From the NCBI RefSeq assembly GCF_033060595.1, contig NZ_CP133038.1, positions 1,922,001 to 1,986,000 of the forward strand: a DNA stretch of 64,000 nucleotides, written 5' to 3'. The notes beneath the pieces are model-generated. The model saw nothing but the letters and a program-made list of their open reading frames with translations, was not told the origin of the DNA and searched no databases. This document shows positions 1 to 9,663 of the stretch, in pieces. This stretch comes from Pyramidobacter sp. YE332 (GTDB lineage: Bacteria; Synergistota; Synergistia; Synergistales; Dethiosulfovibrionaceae). Position numbers and translations under genes: made by a program. How positions within the stretch are numbered: the stretch's first letter is position 1; each line of letters starts with the position of its first letter.

Positions 1-345
1 CGACGCATTGTCCCCTCCCTCGCCGCCTGTCGTGGCCGGGCGATCTTCGTTCTGGGACCGACCGCCGCTTTTACGCTGCACGGGTTGAGCGATGATCACG
101 TTGTCAATTTTCTCTTTTTTCGTCACCACGCCGTCTTTCTTGTCCCCGACGATCCCCGCACTCTGGTGTTGGGCAATCGGGCGCGGCTGTGTGATAACGG
201 TCGGCTTCGGAGGACTGGGAGCCCAAAGAAGGCGGATCCCCACCACGACAATGCCCAACGCGACAACGCCAAGAATCGGCAGCATAAAGTCGCCAAACGG
301 GACAGCCGGCTTCTGCTTGAAACGGCTCGTTGATCTGGCTGCCAT
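1..345 (-). CDS. membrane-anchored protein of unknown function, N-terminal part (cut by window edge)
   Basis: An open frame of 115 codons runs from an ATG at 345 off the left edge. A ribosome binding site (AGGTGA) lies about 8 bases upstream. The first 17 residues are basic. Residues 20-42 (DFMLPILGVVALGIVVVGIR) form one membrane segment. The rest is Pro-, Lys- and Gly-rich and looks like a disordered periplasmic linker, so the protein is probably a bitopic inner-membrane protein with its C-terminal domain outside the window. It follows ftsZ by 79 bases on the same strand, which suggests an envelope or division role. Such architecture is common in SPOR-domain proteins, but no SPOR domain is visible here, so no function is assigned. 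Confidence 0.7.
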   Translation of the reverse strand, partial: MAARSTSRFKQKPAVPFGDFMLPILGVVALGIVVVGIRLLWAPSPPKPTVITQPRPIAQHQSAGIVGDKKDGVVTKKEKIDNVIIAQPVQRKSGGRSQNEDRPATTGGEGGDNAS

Positions 346-385
346 AAAAATCACCTCAGTTTCATAGAATCATGACATAACAACA

Positions 386-411
386 ACGGAGACAAGCAGA
401 CTTGTCCCCGT
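386..411 (-). terminator. weak hairpin between ftsZ and the next gene
   Basis: An 11-bp stem with one G-U pair and a 4-base loop lies just after ftsZ. On the minus strand it is followed by TGTTGTTATG, a poor T tract. It may only attenuate transcription into the downstream membrane protein gene. Confidence 0.4.
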
Positions 412-424
412 CCGAGAATCTTCG

Positions 425-1597
425 TTACTTTTTGCGGCGTCTGTAAGTCGTCGGGATATCAAGTCCGGAGCCAAGCCCTTCAAAAATACTGTGCGGCTCT
501 TCCGAAACCACGTCGCTGGGCGTCAGGTTCTGTTTCTCGAACAAGCCGGCGGAATCTGAGCCAGCCTGCGTCTTGGCGTCGTTCTTATCGGCAAGAATGT
601 CCTTGAATCCCGTAGCGATCAAGGTAAAGCGCACGGTATCGCCCATCGAGGGATCGATGCCCTGTCCCCAGATGATGTTCGCGTCCTCGCGGGCAGAAGC
701 GGAGATCAACTTCGCCGCTTCGTTCATCTCGAGAATGCTCAGATCCTCGCCGGACTCGATGCAGTACAGCACAGAAGAAGCTCCGTTCATCGGCGCTGTC
801 ATCAGCGGCCCGTTCATCGCCGCGCGGGCCGCCGCGAGCACACGGCCATCGCCCTTGGCTTCGCCGACTCCCATGATCGCCGTCCCCGCGTCGCGCATGA
901 TCGTGCATACGTCCGCAAAATCCACGTTGACCTGCATGATTTTGCGAATGACGCCCGTCACGCCGGCAACGGCCTGCCGAAGGACTTCGTCGCTCATCTT
1001 GAAGGCTTCCTGCCACGTCGTCGATTTATCGGAAAGCTCGATGATGCGGTCGTTGTGTACGATGACCAGAGCGTCGACTTTCTCGCGCAATCTGCTGATG
1101 CCCTCGGTCGCCTGCCGAATGCGCTTCGGCCCCTCCCAGCTGAAAGGATACGTAACAATCGCGACGACCAGCGCGCCGACCTTTTCCTTGGCGATGCCAG
1201 CGATCACGGGAGCAGCGCCCGTACCGGTCCCGCCGCCCATACCGGCGGTGATGAAGACCATGTCGGCTCCTTCAAGAAGGTTCGTGATCTCCTCTTCAGA
1301 CTCCTGAGCCGCTTCCTGTCCCACGCTGGGATTCGCACCGGCGCCCCGCCCCTTGGTCAGATTGCGTCCCAGGATCAGTTTCGACGAGGCTTCCGAAAGC
1401 CGCAGCGCCGCAACGTCAGTATTGCCGGCAATAAAATCCACATCATCAATGCCGCTGCGAATGATCGTATTCAGCGCGTTGCCGCCGGCGCCGCCGACAC
1501 CTATAACCTTGATAACTTCTCGAGGAACTAACGCACTGATATCGTCATCCTCAAGGGGTGCATCGTTGGTGATCGAGAAGATCTCGCTGTCGTCCAT
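425..1597 (-). CDS. ftsZ: cell division GTPase FtsZ
   Basis: Tubulin-like GTPase that polymerises into the cytokinetic ring at midcell. At 390 residues it has normal family length. Residues 31-45 hold the first nucleotide loop (GVGGAGGNA), and the tubulin signature GGGTGTG lies at 121-127. The catalytic T7-loop region follows ([11 protein letters not shown]). The C-terminal tail ends in the conserved [11 protein letters not shown], the usual docking peptide for FtsA. The start has a strong site (AAGGAGG) placed within the end of ftsA, so the two are translated together. It is the last classical gene of the dcw cluster. No anomalies were seen. Confidence 0.98.
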   Translation of the reverse strand: MDDSEIFSITNDAPLEDDDISALVPREVIKVIGVGGAGGNALNTIIRSGIDDVDFIAGNTDVAALRLSEASSKLILGRNLTKGRGAGANPSVGQEAAQESEEEITNLLEGADMVFITAGMGGGTGTGAAPVIAGIAKEKVGALVVAIVTYPFSWEGPKRIRQATEGISRLREKVDALVIVHNDRIIELSDKSTTWQEAFKMSDEVLRQAVAGVTGVIRKIMQVNVDFADVCTIMRDAGTAIMGVGEAKGDGRVLAAARAAMNGPLMTAPMNGASSVLYCIESGEDLSILEMNEAAKLISASAREDANIIWGQGIDPSMGDTVRFTLIATGFKDILADKNDAKTQAGSDSAGLFEKQNLTPSDVVSEEPHSIFEGLGSGLDIPTTYRRRKK

Positions 1598-1611
1598 GGA
1601 ACCGGTCCTCC

Positions 1612-2919
1612 TTAGAATAATTCTCTGAAAAGTTCTTTCGCATTGCGGGCAAAGGCTTTAAGGGGCGACTGAGAAGGTCTTCTTGCACCTTTCATTCTCT
1701 TAGAAGATTTGCCGGGGGCAATGTTTTTGAAGATCGACATAGGCGCTTCCACGTATACGAAGGGATTCTTTCTCCTTTCCATCAGATACACGATGATCCC
1801 CGATACGGCACTGTAGCGGCAGTCATTGCGTCCTCGCTGCATCTCCTCCCGAAGCACGGGCACGCCGACTCGCACGGATGTTCCCAAATAAGAATCGGCA
1901 AACGGAACGATACCTTTGGTCATCACGACGCCGCCCGTCAGAATCACATCAGTGGGAAGCCCTGCTTTTTGGATAGCCTTGAGACTGGGAACGACGCTGT
2001 CGGCAAAAAGTTCGTCCAGACGGCTCGCAATGATCTCCCCCACTTCCTCCTTGCCGAGTTCACGCTTTCGGCCGCGTTGTTCCACTGTCAGCGATCCGTC
2101 TGTTTCCGCCTTCGGATCCACGTCAATATCCTTTTTCAGCTCTTCCGCAATCGCAAAGGGAATTTTCATGACGCAGGAAATGTCGTTGGTAATATGATCG
2201 CCGCCAACGGGAATCTCCGCGGCGTGGATCATACGTCCTTCGGAAAAGATCGACACGCTCGTCGTTCCGCCGCCGATCGCCACAAGGGAAGCGCCCATCG
2301 ACCGCTCGTCGACACTCAGCGTTCCCAAAGCTTCGGCGACAGGTTTCAGAACAAGACCGACTACAGAGACTCCCGCTTTTTCCACACAGTTTACCACATT
2401 TTGCGCTACGGTAGTAGGGATTACGAGCGCCGTCAGTTCGACCTCCAGACGGATGCCCGTCATCTCCAAAGGGTTGTCGATCCCGCTGTTCCCGTCGATA
2501 GCATATTTGATGGGAATTGAATGAAGACAGCAGCTGCTCGGCGGCAGCTGGAGCTCGCTCAGTGCCGTCTCGATGACCCGTTCGATGTCTTCGGCCATGA
2601 TCTGGCGCGGCGAACGTCCCAGGGAAATCTTTCCCTTCAGTACGTGGCATTTTACGTCGATGCCGCTGAAAGCGACCACAGCACGGCTGATCTTTATACC
2701 GCTGAGCATAGATTCGGCATCGGCGATAGCGTCGGAGACCGAACTGACCGCCTGATCGAGATTGACGATCATGCCTTTGCGCAGACCTCGGGAAGGTGCC
2801 TGTCCTATGCCTATGATCTGCGCTTTATCGGGATTTTCCGGCGCTCGTTCGGCAACTGCCACGGCTATTTTCTTCGTACCGAGATCAAGTCCCACCAGGA
2901 TGTCAGAATCTCTGCCCAT
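1612..2919 (-). CDS. ftsA: cell division protein FtsA
   Basis: Actin-fold ATPase that tethers FtsZ filaments to the membrane and recruits late division proteins. The N-terminus GLDLGTKKIAVAVAE is the phosphate-1 loop of the family. The last residues (LKAFARNAKELFRELF) form the amphipathic membrane-targeting helix. The frame is open up to an ATG at 2943, but the ATG at 2919 has AGGAGAG six bases upstream and gives the normal N-terminus (MGRDSD), so it was chosen (435 residues). It lies 27 bases after ftsQ and 14 bases before ftsZ, in one operon. Confidence 0.97.
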   Translation of the reverse strand: MGRDSDILVGLDLGTKKIAVAVAERAPENPDKAQIIGIGQAPSRGLRKGMIVNLDQAVSSVSDAIADAESMLSGIKISRAVVAFSGIDVKCHVLKGKISLGRSPRQIMAEDIERVIETALSELQLPPSSCCLHSIPIKYAIDGNSGIDNPLEMTGIRLEVELTALVIPTTVAQNVVNCVEKAGVSVVGLVLKPVAEALGTLSVDERSMGASLVAIGGGTTSVSIFSEGRMIHAAEIPVGGDHITNDISCVMKIPFAIAEELKKDIDVDPKAETDGSLTVEQRGRKRELGKEEVGEIIASRLDELFADSVVPSLKAIQKAGLPTDVILTGGVVMTKGIVPFADSYLGTSVRVGVPVLREEMQRGRNDCRYSAVSGIIVYLMERRKNPFVYVEAPMSIFKNIAPGKSSKRMKGARRPSQSPLKAFARNAKELFRELF

Positions 2920-2946
2920 GAATTCTCTCTCCTTTGCCCTCAAACA

Positions 2947-3708
2947 TCATTCAGGGATGACGCTGTTCTTCTTAATAATTATTTTATCCTCGTACGTCGC
3001 GTCGATCGACGTTTTTTGTTCCGGTTTCGCGCCAGTCAATTCTCTCACGACGATGAGACTTTTTTCAAGATGAGACACTTTTCCAATAAAAGACGACTGG
3101 CTTTTTGTCCTCATGTTTTCAAAAACACAGGCGATCACATCTTCTCCGCCGCGGCGGAGCAGTTCAACGTCGGAAGCTTTCAGGTCCTTCTGGGAAAGCA
3201 GGGTCTGCTGCAGTGAATCAAGCCATTGATACGAAACCGTCAAATGAGTAACTCCGTTGAGTCCCAGATCCTCAAGCAAGGGGAACGAATTCCCCACCCG
3301 AAGTTCAGGGAGCTGCGGAATTTCCGCAGTCAGCACCTTCTCCCACAGATCGCGGCGCCATGCCGCGCCGTCCTGCGCGATAAGATACTCGGCATGCTGC
3401 CAGACGATTTTCATGGCCGGAACAAAGGGGACCGCGGTCAGCTTCAGAGCGCCGCGAAAGGGGTTCCACTGCGTTTCTATCGTAAAGGGGTACTGTCGCT
3501 CATAGCTTTTGAGTTCGCTTTTTGCCAGAAGCCATGCCGGATGAAAATTCAGGAACGACTCGCTCCAATCGCGCAGATTCGTCTCGAACTCGGCCGAAAA
3601 ATTCTCCACCTGCAACGACTTCAGATGAAAGGGTTGAAAATGATCGTTCAGGCACAGGAAAGATCCCGTTAAAAAAGAGTATAGGCACCACCGCAATCTT
3701 TTCCCCAT
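2947..3708 (-). CDS. ftsQ: cell division protein FtsQ/DivIB
   Basis: Bitopic division protein of the FtsQBL subcomplex. The 253 residues begin with a short hydrophobic segment (about 5-20), followed by a periplasmic part with a POTRA-like beginning (LKSLQVENF) and a beta-rich region. Sequence identity to well-known FtsQ is low, as is normal for this family. The call rests on size, topology and its fixed place between murC and ftsA. The start is the ATG at 3708; the GGGGGCGGG upstream may act as the binding site. Confidence 0.85.
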   Translation of the reverse strand: MGKRLRWCLYSFLTGSFLCLNDHFQPFHLKSLQVENFSAEFETNLRDWSESFLNFHPAWLLAKSELKSYERQYPFTIETQWNPFRGALKLTAVPFVPAMKIVWQHAEYLIAQDGAAWRRDLWEKVLTAEIPQLPELRVGNSFPLLEDLGLNGVTHLTVSYQWLDSLQQTLLSQKDLKASDVELLRRGGEDVIACVFENMRTKSQSSFIGKVSHLEKSLIVVRELTGAKPEQKTSIDATYEDKIIIKKNSVIPE

Positions 3709-3734
3709 TGCCCGCCCCCATAAAATTTAAGACG

Positions 3735-5165
3735 TCAAAGAGCCGACGCGAAACCCCTGTTCAACTCCTGAACGACCAGATCTCCAATCACACAGACATC
3801 GCCCGCTCCTTCAGTCAGGACCAAGTCGCCGGGACGAACCAACGACAGGACTCTTTCAGCGGCTTCAACTTTATTCTGAGCGAGGACGCAGTTTCCGCCG
3901 CGTCTGGCCACTGTGGCGCCGATCAGTTCGGACGACACGCCGGGAATCGGTTGCTCGTCCGCCGCATAGATCGGCAGCAGCACGACCTGGGGCACGCTGG
4001 CCAGCACTTCTGCGAAACGATCGAAAAGAGCCTGGGTCCGCGTGTAGCGATGAGGCTGAAATATCAACAGGATTCGACGGTCAGGGTACATAAGCCTGAC
4101 CGCATTCAGCGTTGCCTCAATCTCGCGGGGATGGTGTCCATAGTCGTCGTATACCAGGATATTGCCAGGACACATGGCGCGCAGCTGAAGACGCCGCTTC
4201 GCCCCGTGAAACATCCTCATGGCCTTTTGAATGATATCGAAAGAAACTCCCAATTCATGAGCGACGCCGCACGCCGCAAGCGAATCGAGAACGTTATGTT
4301 CGCCGGAAATCACCAGCTCAATGGTTCCCATTTTCCGGCCCTTCGCATGGAAAGTGTAGTTCAAACCGCCGCCGCAATGATACTGGATATCCGCAGCGTA
4401 AAAATCGAACGAAGGGTCGCGCCCGAAAAGATGCACGCGCTTCTTCAAATCGTCCGGAAGCGCTTCGATCACCCTTTTAACTCCGACATCTTCCCCGCAC
4501 AGGAAAAGCTTGCCACCTTCCTTGGTGTTGCAGAGGAAACGGCCAAAAGCGTCGATGACGGCCTGAAGATCGGGATACTGATTCACGTGGTCCCAATCGA
4601 CGTTGGTCACGACGGAGTAAAGAGGATGGAAATACTCAAAAGACTCGTCGCTTTCGTCAAGCTCGGCGACCATATACTCCCCCATGCCGAGCTTGGCGTT
4701 GCATCCGATGTCACAAAGTTCACCGCCAACCGCAATGGTGGGCTGCATGTCGGCCTGCTCAAGGATATAGCTGATCAGCGAAGTCGTCGTCGTTTTGCCA
4801 TGGGTTCCGGCCACGCCGATGCCGCGTTTGGAGTCGAAAAGAAGGCTCAGCAGCTCGGCCCGCTGCAGCACAGGGATCTCTTTCCTGCGCGCCTCGGCCA
4901 GCTCGGGATTGGACGCGGGAATAGCGCTGCTGTACGCCAGCAAATCGACTCTGCATTCATCCAAATGGTGCACGTCGTGTCCGTAAAGGATTTTTACGCC
5001 GGCTTTCTCCAGCTTTTCGACGTAAGCCGTGCGTCCCATATCGCAACCGCTGACATTGAAGCCCAACTCGTGGAAAAGCAGTGCCAGCCCGCTCATCCCC
5101 GCTCCGCCAACACCCATAAGATGGATGTTCTTGATACTGCCCAGATCTATTTTTTTTCGACTCAC
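3735..5165 (-). CDS. murC: UDP-N-acetylmuramate--L-alanine ligase
   Basis: Cytoplasmic ATP-dependent ligase that adds L-alanine to UDP-MurNAc. The N-terminal Rossmann domain carries HLMGVGGAGMSGLA, and the ATP loop GTHGKTTTT lies near residue 108. The Mur central domain continues with DESDESF and NVDWDH, and the C-terminal domain with YDDYGHHPREI, all MurC-specific. The frame is open to a TTG at 5183. A GTG at 5165 (VSRKK) has AAAGGGG eight bases upstream, overlapping the end of murG, and is preferred (476 residues). Confidence 0.96.
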   Translation of the reverse strand: MSRKKIDLGSIKNIHLMGVGGAGMSGLALLFHELGFNVSGCDMGRTAYVEKLEKAGVKILYGHDVHHLDECRVDLLAYSSAIPASNPELAEARRKEIPVLQRAELLSLLFDSKRGIGVAGTHGKTTTTSLISYILEQADMQPTIAVGGELCDIGCNAKLGMGEYMVAELDESDESFEYFHPLYSVVTNVDWDHVNQYPDLQAVIDAFGRFLCNTKEGGKLFLCGEDVGVKRVIEALPDDLKKRVHLFGRDPSFDFYAADIQYHCGGGLNYTFHAKGRKMGTIELVISGEHNVLDSLAACGVAHELGVSFDIIQKAMRMFHGAKRRLQLRAMCPGNILVYDDYGHHPREIEATLNAVRLMYPDRRILLIFQPHRYTRTQALFDRFAEVLASVPQVVLLPIYAADEQPIPGVSSELIGATVARRGGNCVLAQNKVEAAERVLSLVRPGDLVLTEGAGDVCVIGDLVVQELNRGFASAL

Positions 5166-5179
5166 GTGGGATTCCCCTT

Positions 5180-6216
5180 TCAAACTGTGAGGCTGCGCAA
5201 GGCTTCATAAAGTTTTACCGCGCCTGCACTCAGATCCTCACAGCTCACGCGCCGCTCTGCGACAGACTGCAAGGCCGCGCGAAACTGCTCCTGTGAAGAG
5301 CCTTCCAAAAAGACGGGGGCTCCCGTCAATTTGGAGAAATATTGGGCATTGCTCAACTGGTGCTGTCCAACGGCTTTTAACCACGGCACGACGAGCACCG
5401 GAATTCCCAGAGCCCGAAGCTCTGCCAGCGTCGAAGCTCCGGCCCGACAGACGATCATGTCCGCGGCAGAAAACACCGTCGTCATGTCCCAGCAGGCTTC
5501 ATGAACCAGCGCTTCAGGGAAAGGACGATCTTCGGCTTTGATGCCCATGCACAGGACTTTACAACTCGTTGATTTTATCATATTTTGTGCGTCTTGCAGC
5601 ACTTTTCTCAGGCCGCCGCTCCCCAGAGAGCCGCCCAAAATAATAATCAATTTCTCGTCATCCCTCAAAAACGTCCCCAGCAGCCGTTTCTGAGCGTCCT
5701 TTTTATCGATCAGACGGATCTCGCGCAACGGCATCCCCGTCACAATCTTTTTTGCCGTGTCCAGTCCCTTGCAGTCTTCCCAGGCACAAGCGACAGGAAT
5801 ACCGCATCTGGCCGCAAAACGGGTGACTTTTCCCGCCACAGTGTTCTGTTCATGCATGAGCACGGGAACATGGAGGCAACGCGCCGCCAGCAAGACGGGC
5901 ATCGAAAGATAACCGCCGAACAGCACACAACGGTCGATCCGTTCTTTCTTTAAAATCGCGCGCGCCTCGAAAAAAGAACTGAAAAGGTGCTTCCAGCGCG
6001 TCAACGAACGCAGGCCGGACACGCCCAAAGGAGAACCTTCCAGCGACAATCTTTGAGGAACTACGCCATGAGCCTTATAAATTTCATCTTCCAGCGGACG
6101 GCTGCCCGAGAGCCAAATAACCGACTCCCCCCGCTTCTGCAGCCACAGGCCGAAAGCAATGGACGGGATGATATGACCGCCGGTCCCCCGGCCGCCAATA
6201 GGATTCTGTACGTCAC
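5180..6216 (-). CDS. murG: UDP-GlcNAc:lipid I transferase MurG, frameshifted as sequenced
   Basis: Peripheral membrane glycosyltransferase that makes lipid II from lipid I. The intact downstream frame (5180-6049, 289 residues) lacks the family N-terminus. The N-terminus is present in another frame: a GTG at 6216, eight bases after AGGAGG, reads VTYRILLAAGG. It loses frame at a G5 run (plus-strand C5 at 6185-6189) exactly inside the conserved GGTGGH loop. Restoring one base gives LLAAGGTGGHIIPSIAFGLW and a 345-residue protein of normal length. The C-terminal domain is complete (ADMIVCRAGASTLAELRALG). Since the gene is essential and single-copy in its operon, a sequencing error is more likely than a real null allele. 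Confidence 0.9.
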
Positions 6217-6230
6217 GTCACCGTCCTCCT

Positions 6231-7340
6231 CTACGCGTCTTCTATCGGTTCTTTGATCAGTCTGATCAGCAAACCGATCCTTGCCCACATGAATACCAGC
6301 GAGGTGCCTCCGTAACTGATAAACGGCAGAGGCATGCCTGTCAGAGGGATCAGTTTCATGACGCCGCCCAGATTGATGAAAAACGGCAGCAGTACCGCGA
6401 CGCAGCATCCCCAAATGAGAATACGCCGTTCCGGCGTCGCTTTTCTGTATGCGGCATAGACGCGCAGCGTCCAAAACACAAACAGAAGAAAAACGCTCAT
6501 CGTGCCGACAAGCCCCAACTGTTCCCCGAGAGCAGGGAAAATAAAATCGTTATGCACTTCCGGCAAGAACTGCTGGCTCCGCCCAAGCCCGATGCCCCAT
6601 ATTCGCCCGTTGGCAAAAGCGATCAGTCCCTGAATAACCTGATAACCGGAACCCAGCGGATCGGTCCAGGGATCGAGCCATGTTTCGATCCGCTCGGCGC
6701 GATATCCATAATTCGCCATGTACCATAGCACCGGAGACGCGGCAATTCCCGTGACCAATGGCAACAGGATGCCGTACCGTTCGATGAAAAGAGCGCCGAC
6801 GATGCCCACGAGCAGCAGCAGACCGCCAAAGTCAGGTTGTTTCATGATGATCAGGGCAAAGGGAGCAAACAGGATGCCGCTGAGGATCAGCGCTTTCCAC
6901 ATGCCGTCCACCCGCATGTAGACTTTGGCAAGATGGATCATCATCACAAAGCTCACAACTTCCAACGGCTGGAAGTTGACCGGACCGAGGCGGATCCAGC
7001 GGGAAGCCCCTTTGACGACGACTTTCAACGGAGAAAAGACCGTCATCGCCAGCAGCCCAAAGGCCACGGCCAGCAAAAAAACGCTGTGTCTCGACCAGAA
7101 ACTCAGCGGCACCTGCGTCACCACGATAAATCCCGTCAAAGCTACCATGAGCCACAGCGCCTGCTTCAATCCCGGCGAAGAAAGATCCCAGCCCGTCATC
7201 GACGAGACTACAACAACGCCTAACGTGGAAAGGATCAAGGGCACAATCCAAAGCCCAAAAACGCTCCCGCCGCCGGCGTCGCGGTTATAAAACCGCGAAT
7301 CCCTTATCTGGTTAGAACAGTGTTCTGACGAGTTGGGCAA
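6231..7340 (-). CDS. ftsW: lipid II polymerase FtsW (SEDS family)
   Basis: Multi-spanning SEDS glycosyltransferase that polymerises lipid II at the septum together with FtsI. About ten hydrophobic segments are seen from GLWIVPLILSTLGVVVVSS onward. The family signatures PLTGMPLPFISYGGTS and GYQVIQGLIAFANG are present. The start is uncertain. The frame is open to 7427, but the ATGs at 7427 and 7361 lack a binding site, whereas a TTG at 7340 has GGGGAG six bases upstream. That start overlaps the end of murD by 29 bases. It sits between murD and murG, as is usual. Confidence 0.94.
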   Translation of the reverse strand: MPNSSEHCSNQIRDSRFYNRDAGGGSVFGLWIVPLILSTLGVVVVSSMTGWDLSSPGLKQALWLMVALTGFIVVTQVPLSFWSRHSVFLLAVAFGLLAMTVFSPLKVVVKGASRWIRLGPVNFQPLEVVSFVMMIHLAKVYMRVDGMWKALILSGILFAPFALIIMKQPDFGGLLLLVGIVGALFIERYGILLPLVTGIAASPVLWYMANYGYRAERIETWLDPWTDPLGSGYQVIQGLIAFANGRIWGIGLGRSQQFLPEVHNDFIFPALGEQLGLVGTMSVFLLFVFWTLRVYAAYRKATPERRILIWGCCVAVLLPFFINLGGVMKLIPLTGMPLPFISYGGTSLVFMWARIGLLIRLIKEPIEDA

Positions 7341-8622
7341 AATGATCTCCCCGTTCTTCATAACTATGATACATGTCCCAGCTTGTGCAGGCGGGAGAAA
7401 GAAGGACTTTATCGCCGGGACCGGCAAGTTCCGAGGCTTTCTTCACGGCCTCGCCCATATCCTTCGCCCGCACGGCGTGTCGATAACCGGCAGACCGCAG
7501 CGCCGCAAAAATTTTCTCGGCTTCGGAACCGATCACAATCGCGGCAAACGTCTCTTCGCACACGACGCGGGCAAGTTCATCATAGCGTTCGCCCTTGCCC
7601 TGGCCGCCAAGGATGACGAGTTTGCGGCCGCTGATGCTGTGCAAAGCCGCGATCACAGCGGCCACGTTGGTCCCTTTGGAATCGTCGATGTAAAGGACGC
7701 CATTGTGTTCGCCCACCGGTTCACAGCGATGATGGAGGACTTCGAAACTGGCAAGTCCCGCGGAGGGATCGACGTCGCGAAACGCAAGCGCTACGGCGGC
7801 ACAAGACATGGCGGCATTTTCCAAATTATGGGCGCCGAGCAGTTTCAATGAGCTTTTACGGAACAACAGGCGGCGTCTTTCGCGATCGACCAGAAGCACA
7901 TCGCTGTCGTCCATGTCGATCCTCAAATTGCCGCGTCCCAACGCACAAACGGTGCGTCCCGCCGGGACGCGGAACGCGTCGACGTCATGCGTCACCGCGT
8001 AGCACTCCCCCTGACGGGGCAGAAAGATCTTGCACTTGTCGCTTTTGTAGCTCTCGTAACTGCCATGCCAATCAAGATGGTCAGGGGCCAGATTCGTCAG
8101 GACGGCAACGTCCGGCCTGAGCTGCGTGTTCCAGTGCAGCTGAAAACTGCTCAGCTCCATCACGATTGCATCATAGCTTCTGTCCGCATGAGCCGCCAGG
8201 GGATCGCCGATGTTCCCCACGGAGACGGCATTCAGACCGCAACTTTGCAACAGGTGGGCGATCAGCGCCGTGCAGGTCGTTTTGCCGTTTGTCCCCGTCA
8301 CGGCGATGATCTTTCCTTTCAGGAACGGGGCGAGAAGGTCGAGCTCTCCCTGCACAGGCACGTTTTTTGCGCGGGCCATCGACACCGCATCCGATTTTTC
8401 CGAGACGCCCGAGCTCACGACCATCAGGTCGCACTCGCAGCATCTGGGCGTATGGCCGCCGGTTTCCCATTGGATCCGCGTCTTGCTGAAAAGCTCCTGC
8501 GTCTCGCGGGGGATCTCCGCCCGATGATCGGTCACGAAAACACCGGCGCCGCGGCTGGCCGCCCAGAGCGCCAGAGCCCTTCCGCTCACGCCGGCGCCGA
8601 CGACGGTGATCTTATGAACCAT
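7312..8622 (-). CDS. murD: UDP-N-acetylmuramoyl-L-alanine--D-glutamate ligase
   Basis: Cytoplasmic ligase adding D-glutamate to UDP-MurNAc-L-Ala. The 436 residues show the N-terminal Rossmann loop VVGAGVSGRALA, the ATP loop TGTNGKTTC near residue 113, and the Mur signature LAPDHLDWHGSYESY. The C-terminal domain carries DDSKGTN and LSPACTSWDMYHSYEERGD, the latter typical of MurD. The ATG start at 8622 has GGAGGAG upstream. It is followed, with overlap, by ftsW. Confidence 0.97.
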   Translation of the reverse strand: MVHKITVVGAGVSGRALALWAASRGAGVFVTDHRAEIPRETQELFSKTRIQWETGGHTPRCCECDLMVVSSGVSEKSDAVSMARAKNVPVQGELDLLAPFLKGKIIAVTGTNGKTTCTALIAHLLQSCGLNAVSVGNIGDPLAAHADRSYDAIVMELSSFQLHWNTQLRPDVAVLTNLAPDHLDWHGSYESYKSDKCKIFLPRQGECYAVTHDVDAFRVPAGRTVCALGRGNLRIDMDDSDVLLVDRERRRLLFRKSSLKLLGAHNLENAAMSCAAVALAFRDVDPSAGLASFEVLHHRCEPVGEHNGVLYIDDSKGTNVAAVIAALHSISGRKLVILGGQGKGERYDELARVVCEETFAAIVIGSEAEKIFAALRSAGYRHAVRAKDMGEAVKKASELAGPGDKVLLSPACTSWDMYHSYEERGDHFAQLVRTLF

Positions 8623-8694
8623 CTAAACTCCTCCTTCCGCCGCGCCCGAAAAGACCAAACGCACGGTAGCGACGTCGCGCTCAACGAAAATCGA

Positions 8695-9663
8695 TCACGG
8701 CATAAAAAAGAACGCCACGGACTGCGCCGCCGCGGCGCACAGCAGCGAACAAAGCGTATGGACCAGCAAAAAACGGACGACGATGCGGTCTTCGGGCCAG
8801 CCCAACAGTTGAAAATGATGGTGAAGGGGGCTCATTCTAAAAACGCGCCGGCCCCAACCATGAATGGCGATCAGCTGGATCACGACCGACAGCATCTCAA
8901 TGCCGAATCCCGTTCCCGCGGGGATCAGGACCAACACGCCGCCAGCGCCCATAAAAGCGCAGGAAGCCATCAGCCCGGCCAAAAAATGTGCTCCCGCGTC
9001 GCCCATGAAGACCTGAGCGGGATGACAGTTATGCCATAGGAATCCCAAAGCGACGGCCAATCCCGTCAGAGATCCCAGGTAAGGTTCCGGCGAGAGCGAC
9101 GCCAAAACGACGAAAGTCACGACGCTTGCCCCCGCCGCCAGACCGTCCAGACCGTCGGTCACGTTCACCGAATTCTGAATGCCCACGGCGAAAAACAGCG
9201 CCAGAGGCCAGATCCAGCCGCCGATCGAAAAGCCCCAGAACAGAGCGGGAACTTTGCCGTCCAATGCCAGAAGGATGAACCACAGCCCCGTCGTCGTCGC
9301 CTGCAGAGCGAACTTTTGCAGGCTGCGCAGCCCCTCGCTGGAACTGTTTTTGAACTTCAACATGTCGTCGCATAAGCCGACCATAGCGGAAAGGATCGGA
9401 TACGACCAGAAGATCACGCCGGCGCGATCGCCCCGAATCATGTGAGTCAGCAAAAGCCCTGAACCGATCAGCAAAAATACCACGCCGCCCGCCGCAGGAA
9501 CTTTCGCCTTGATCTTCTCGTCGATATGCGTTCCATAAGCCTTCTGCACCTGAGACACGTGACGGCGCCGCATCCAGTCGATCCACGAATGCTGCGCGGC
9601 GACCTCACAGAAGAAAATCACGAAAAGAAGGATCAGCGAATGAGGAGCCAGAAGAGTCATCAT
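8695..9663 (-). CDS. mraY: phospho-MurNAc-pentapeptide transferase
   Basis: Integral membrane enzyme that transfers phospho-MurNAc-pentapeptide to undecaprenyl phosphate, forming lipid I. At 322 residues with about ten membrane segments it matches the family. The catalytic region NVTDGLDGLAAG, the aspartate motif GDAGAHFLAG and the histidine motif SPLHHHFQLLGWPE are all visible. The ATG overlaps the murF stop (ATGA), indicating translational coupling. A gap of 72 bases precedes murD, the longest inside the operon. Confidence 0.97.
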   Translation of the reverse strand: MMTLLAPHSLILLFVIFFCEVAAQHSWIDWMRRRHVSQVQKAYGTHIDEKIKAKVPAAGGVVFLLIGSGLLLTHMIRGDRAGVIFWSYPILSAMVGLCDDMLKFKNSSSEGLRSLQKFALQATTTGLWFILLALDGKVPALFWGFSIGGWIWPLALFFAVGIQNSVNVTDGLDGLAAGASVVTFVVLASLSPEPYLGSLTGLAVALGFLWHNCHPAQVFMGDAGAHFLAGLMASCAFMGAGGVLVLIPAGTGFGIEMLSVVIQLIAIHGWGRRVFRMSPLHHHFQLLGWPEDRIVVRFLLVHTLCSLLCAAAAQSVAFFFMP

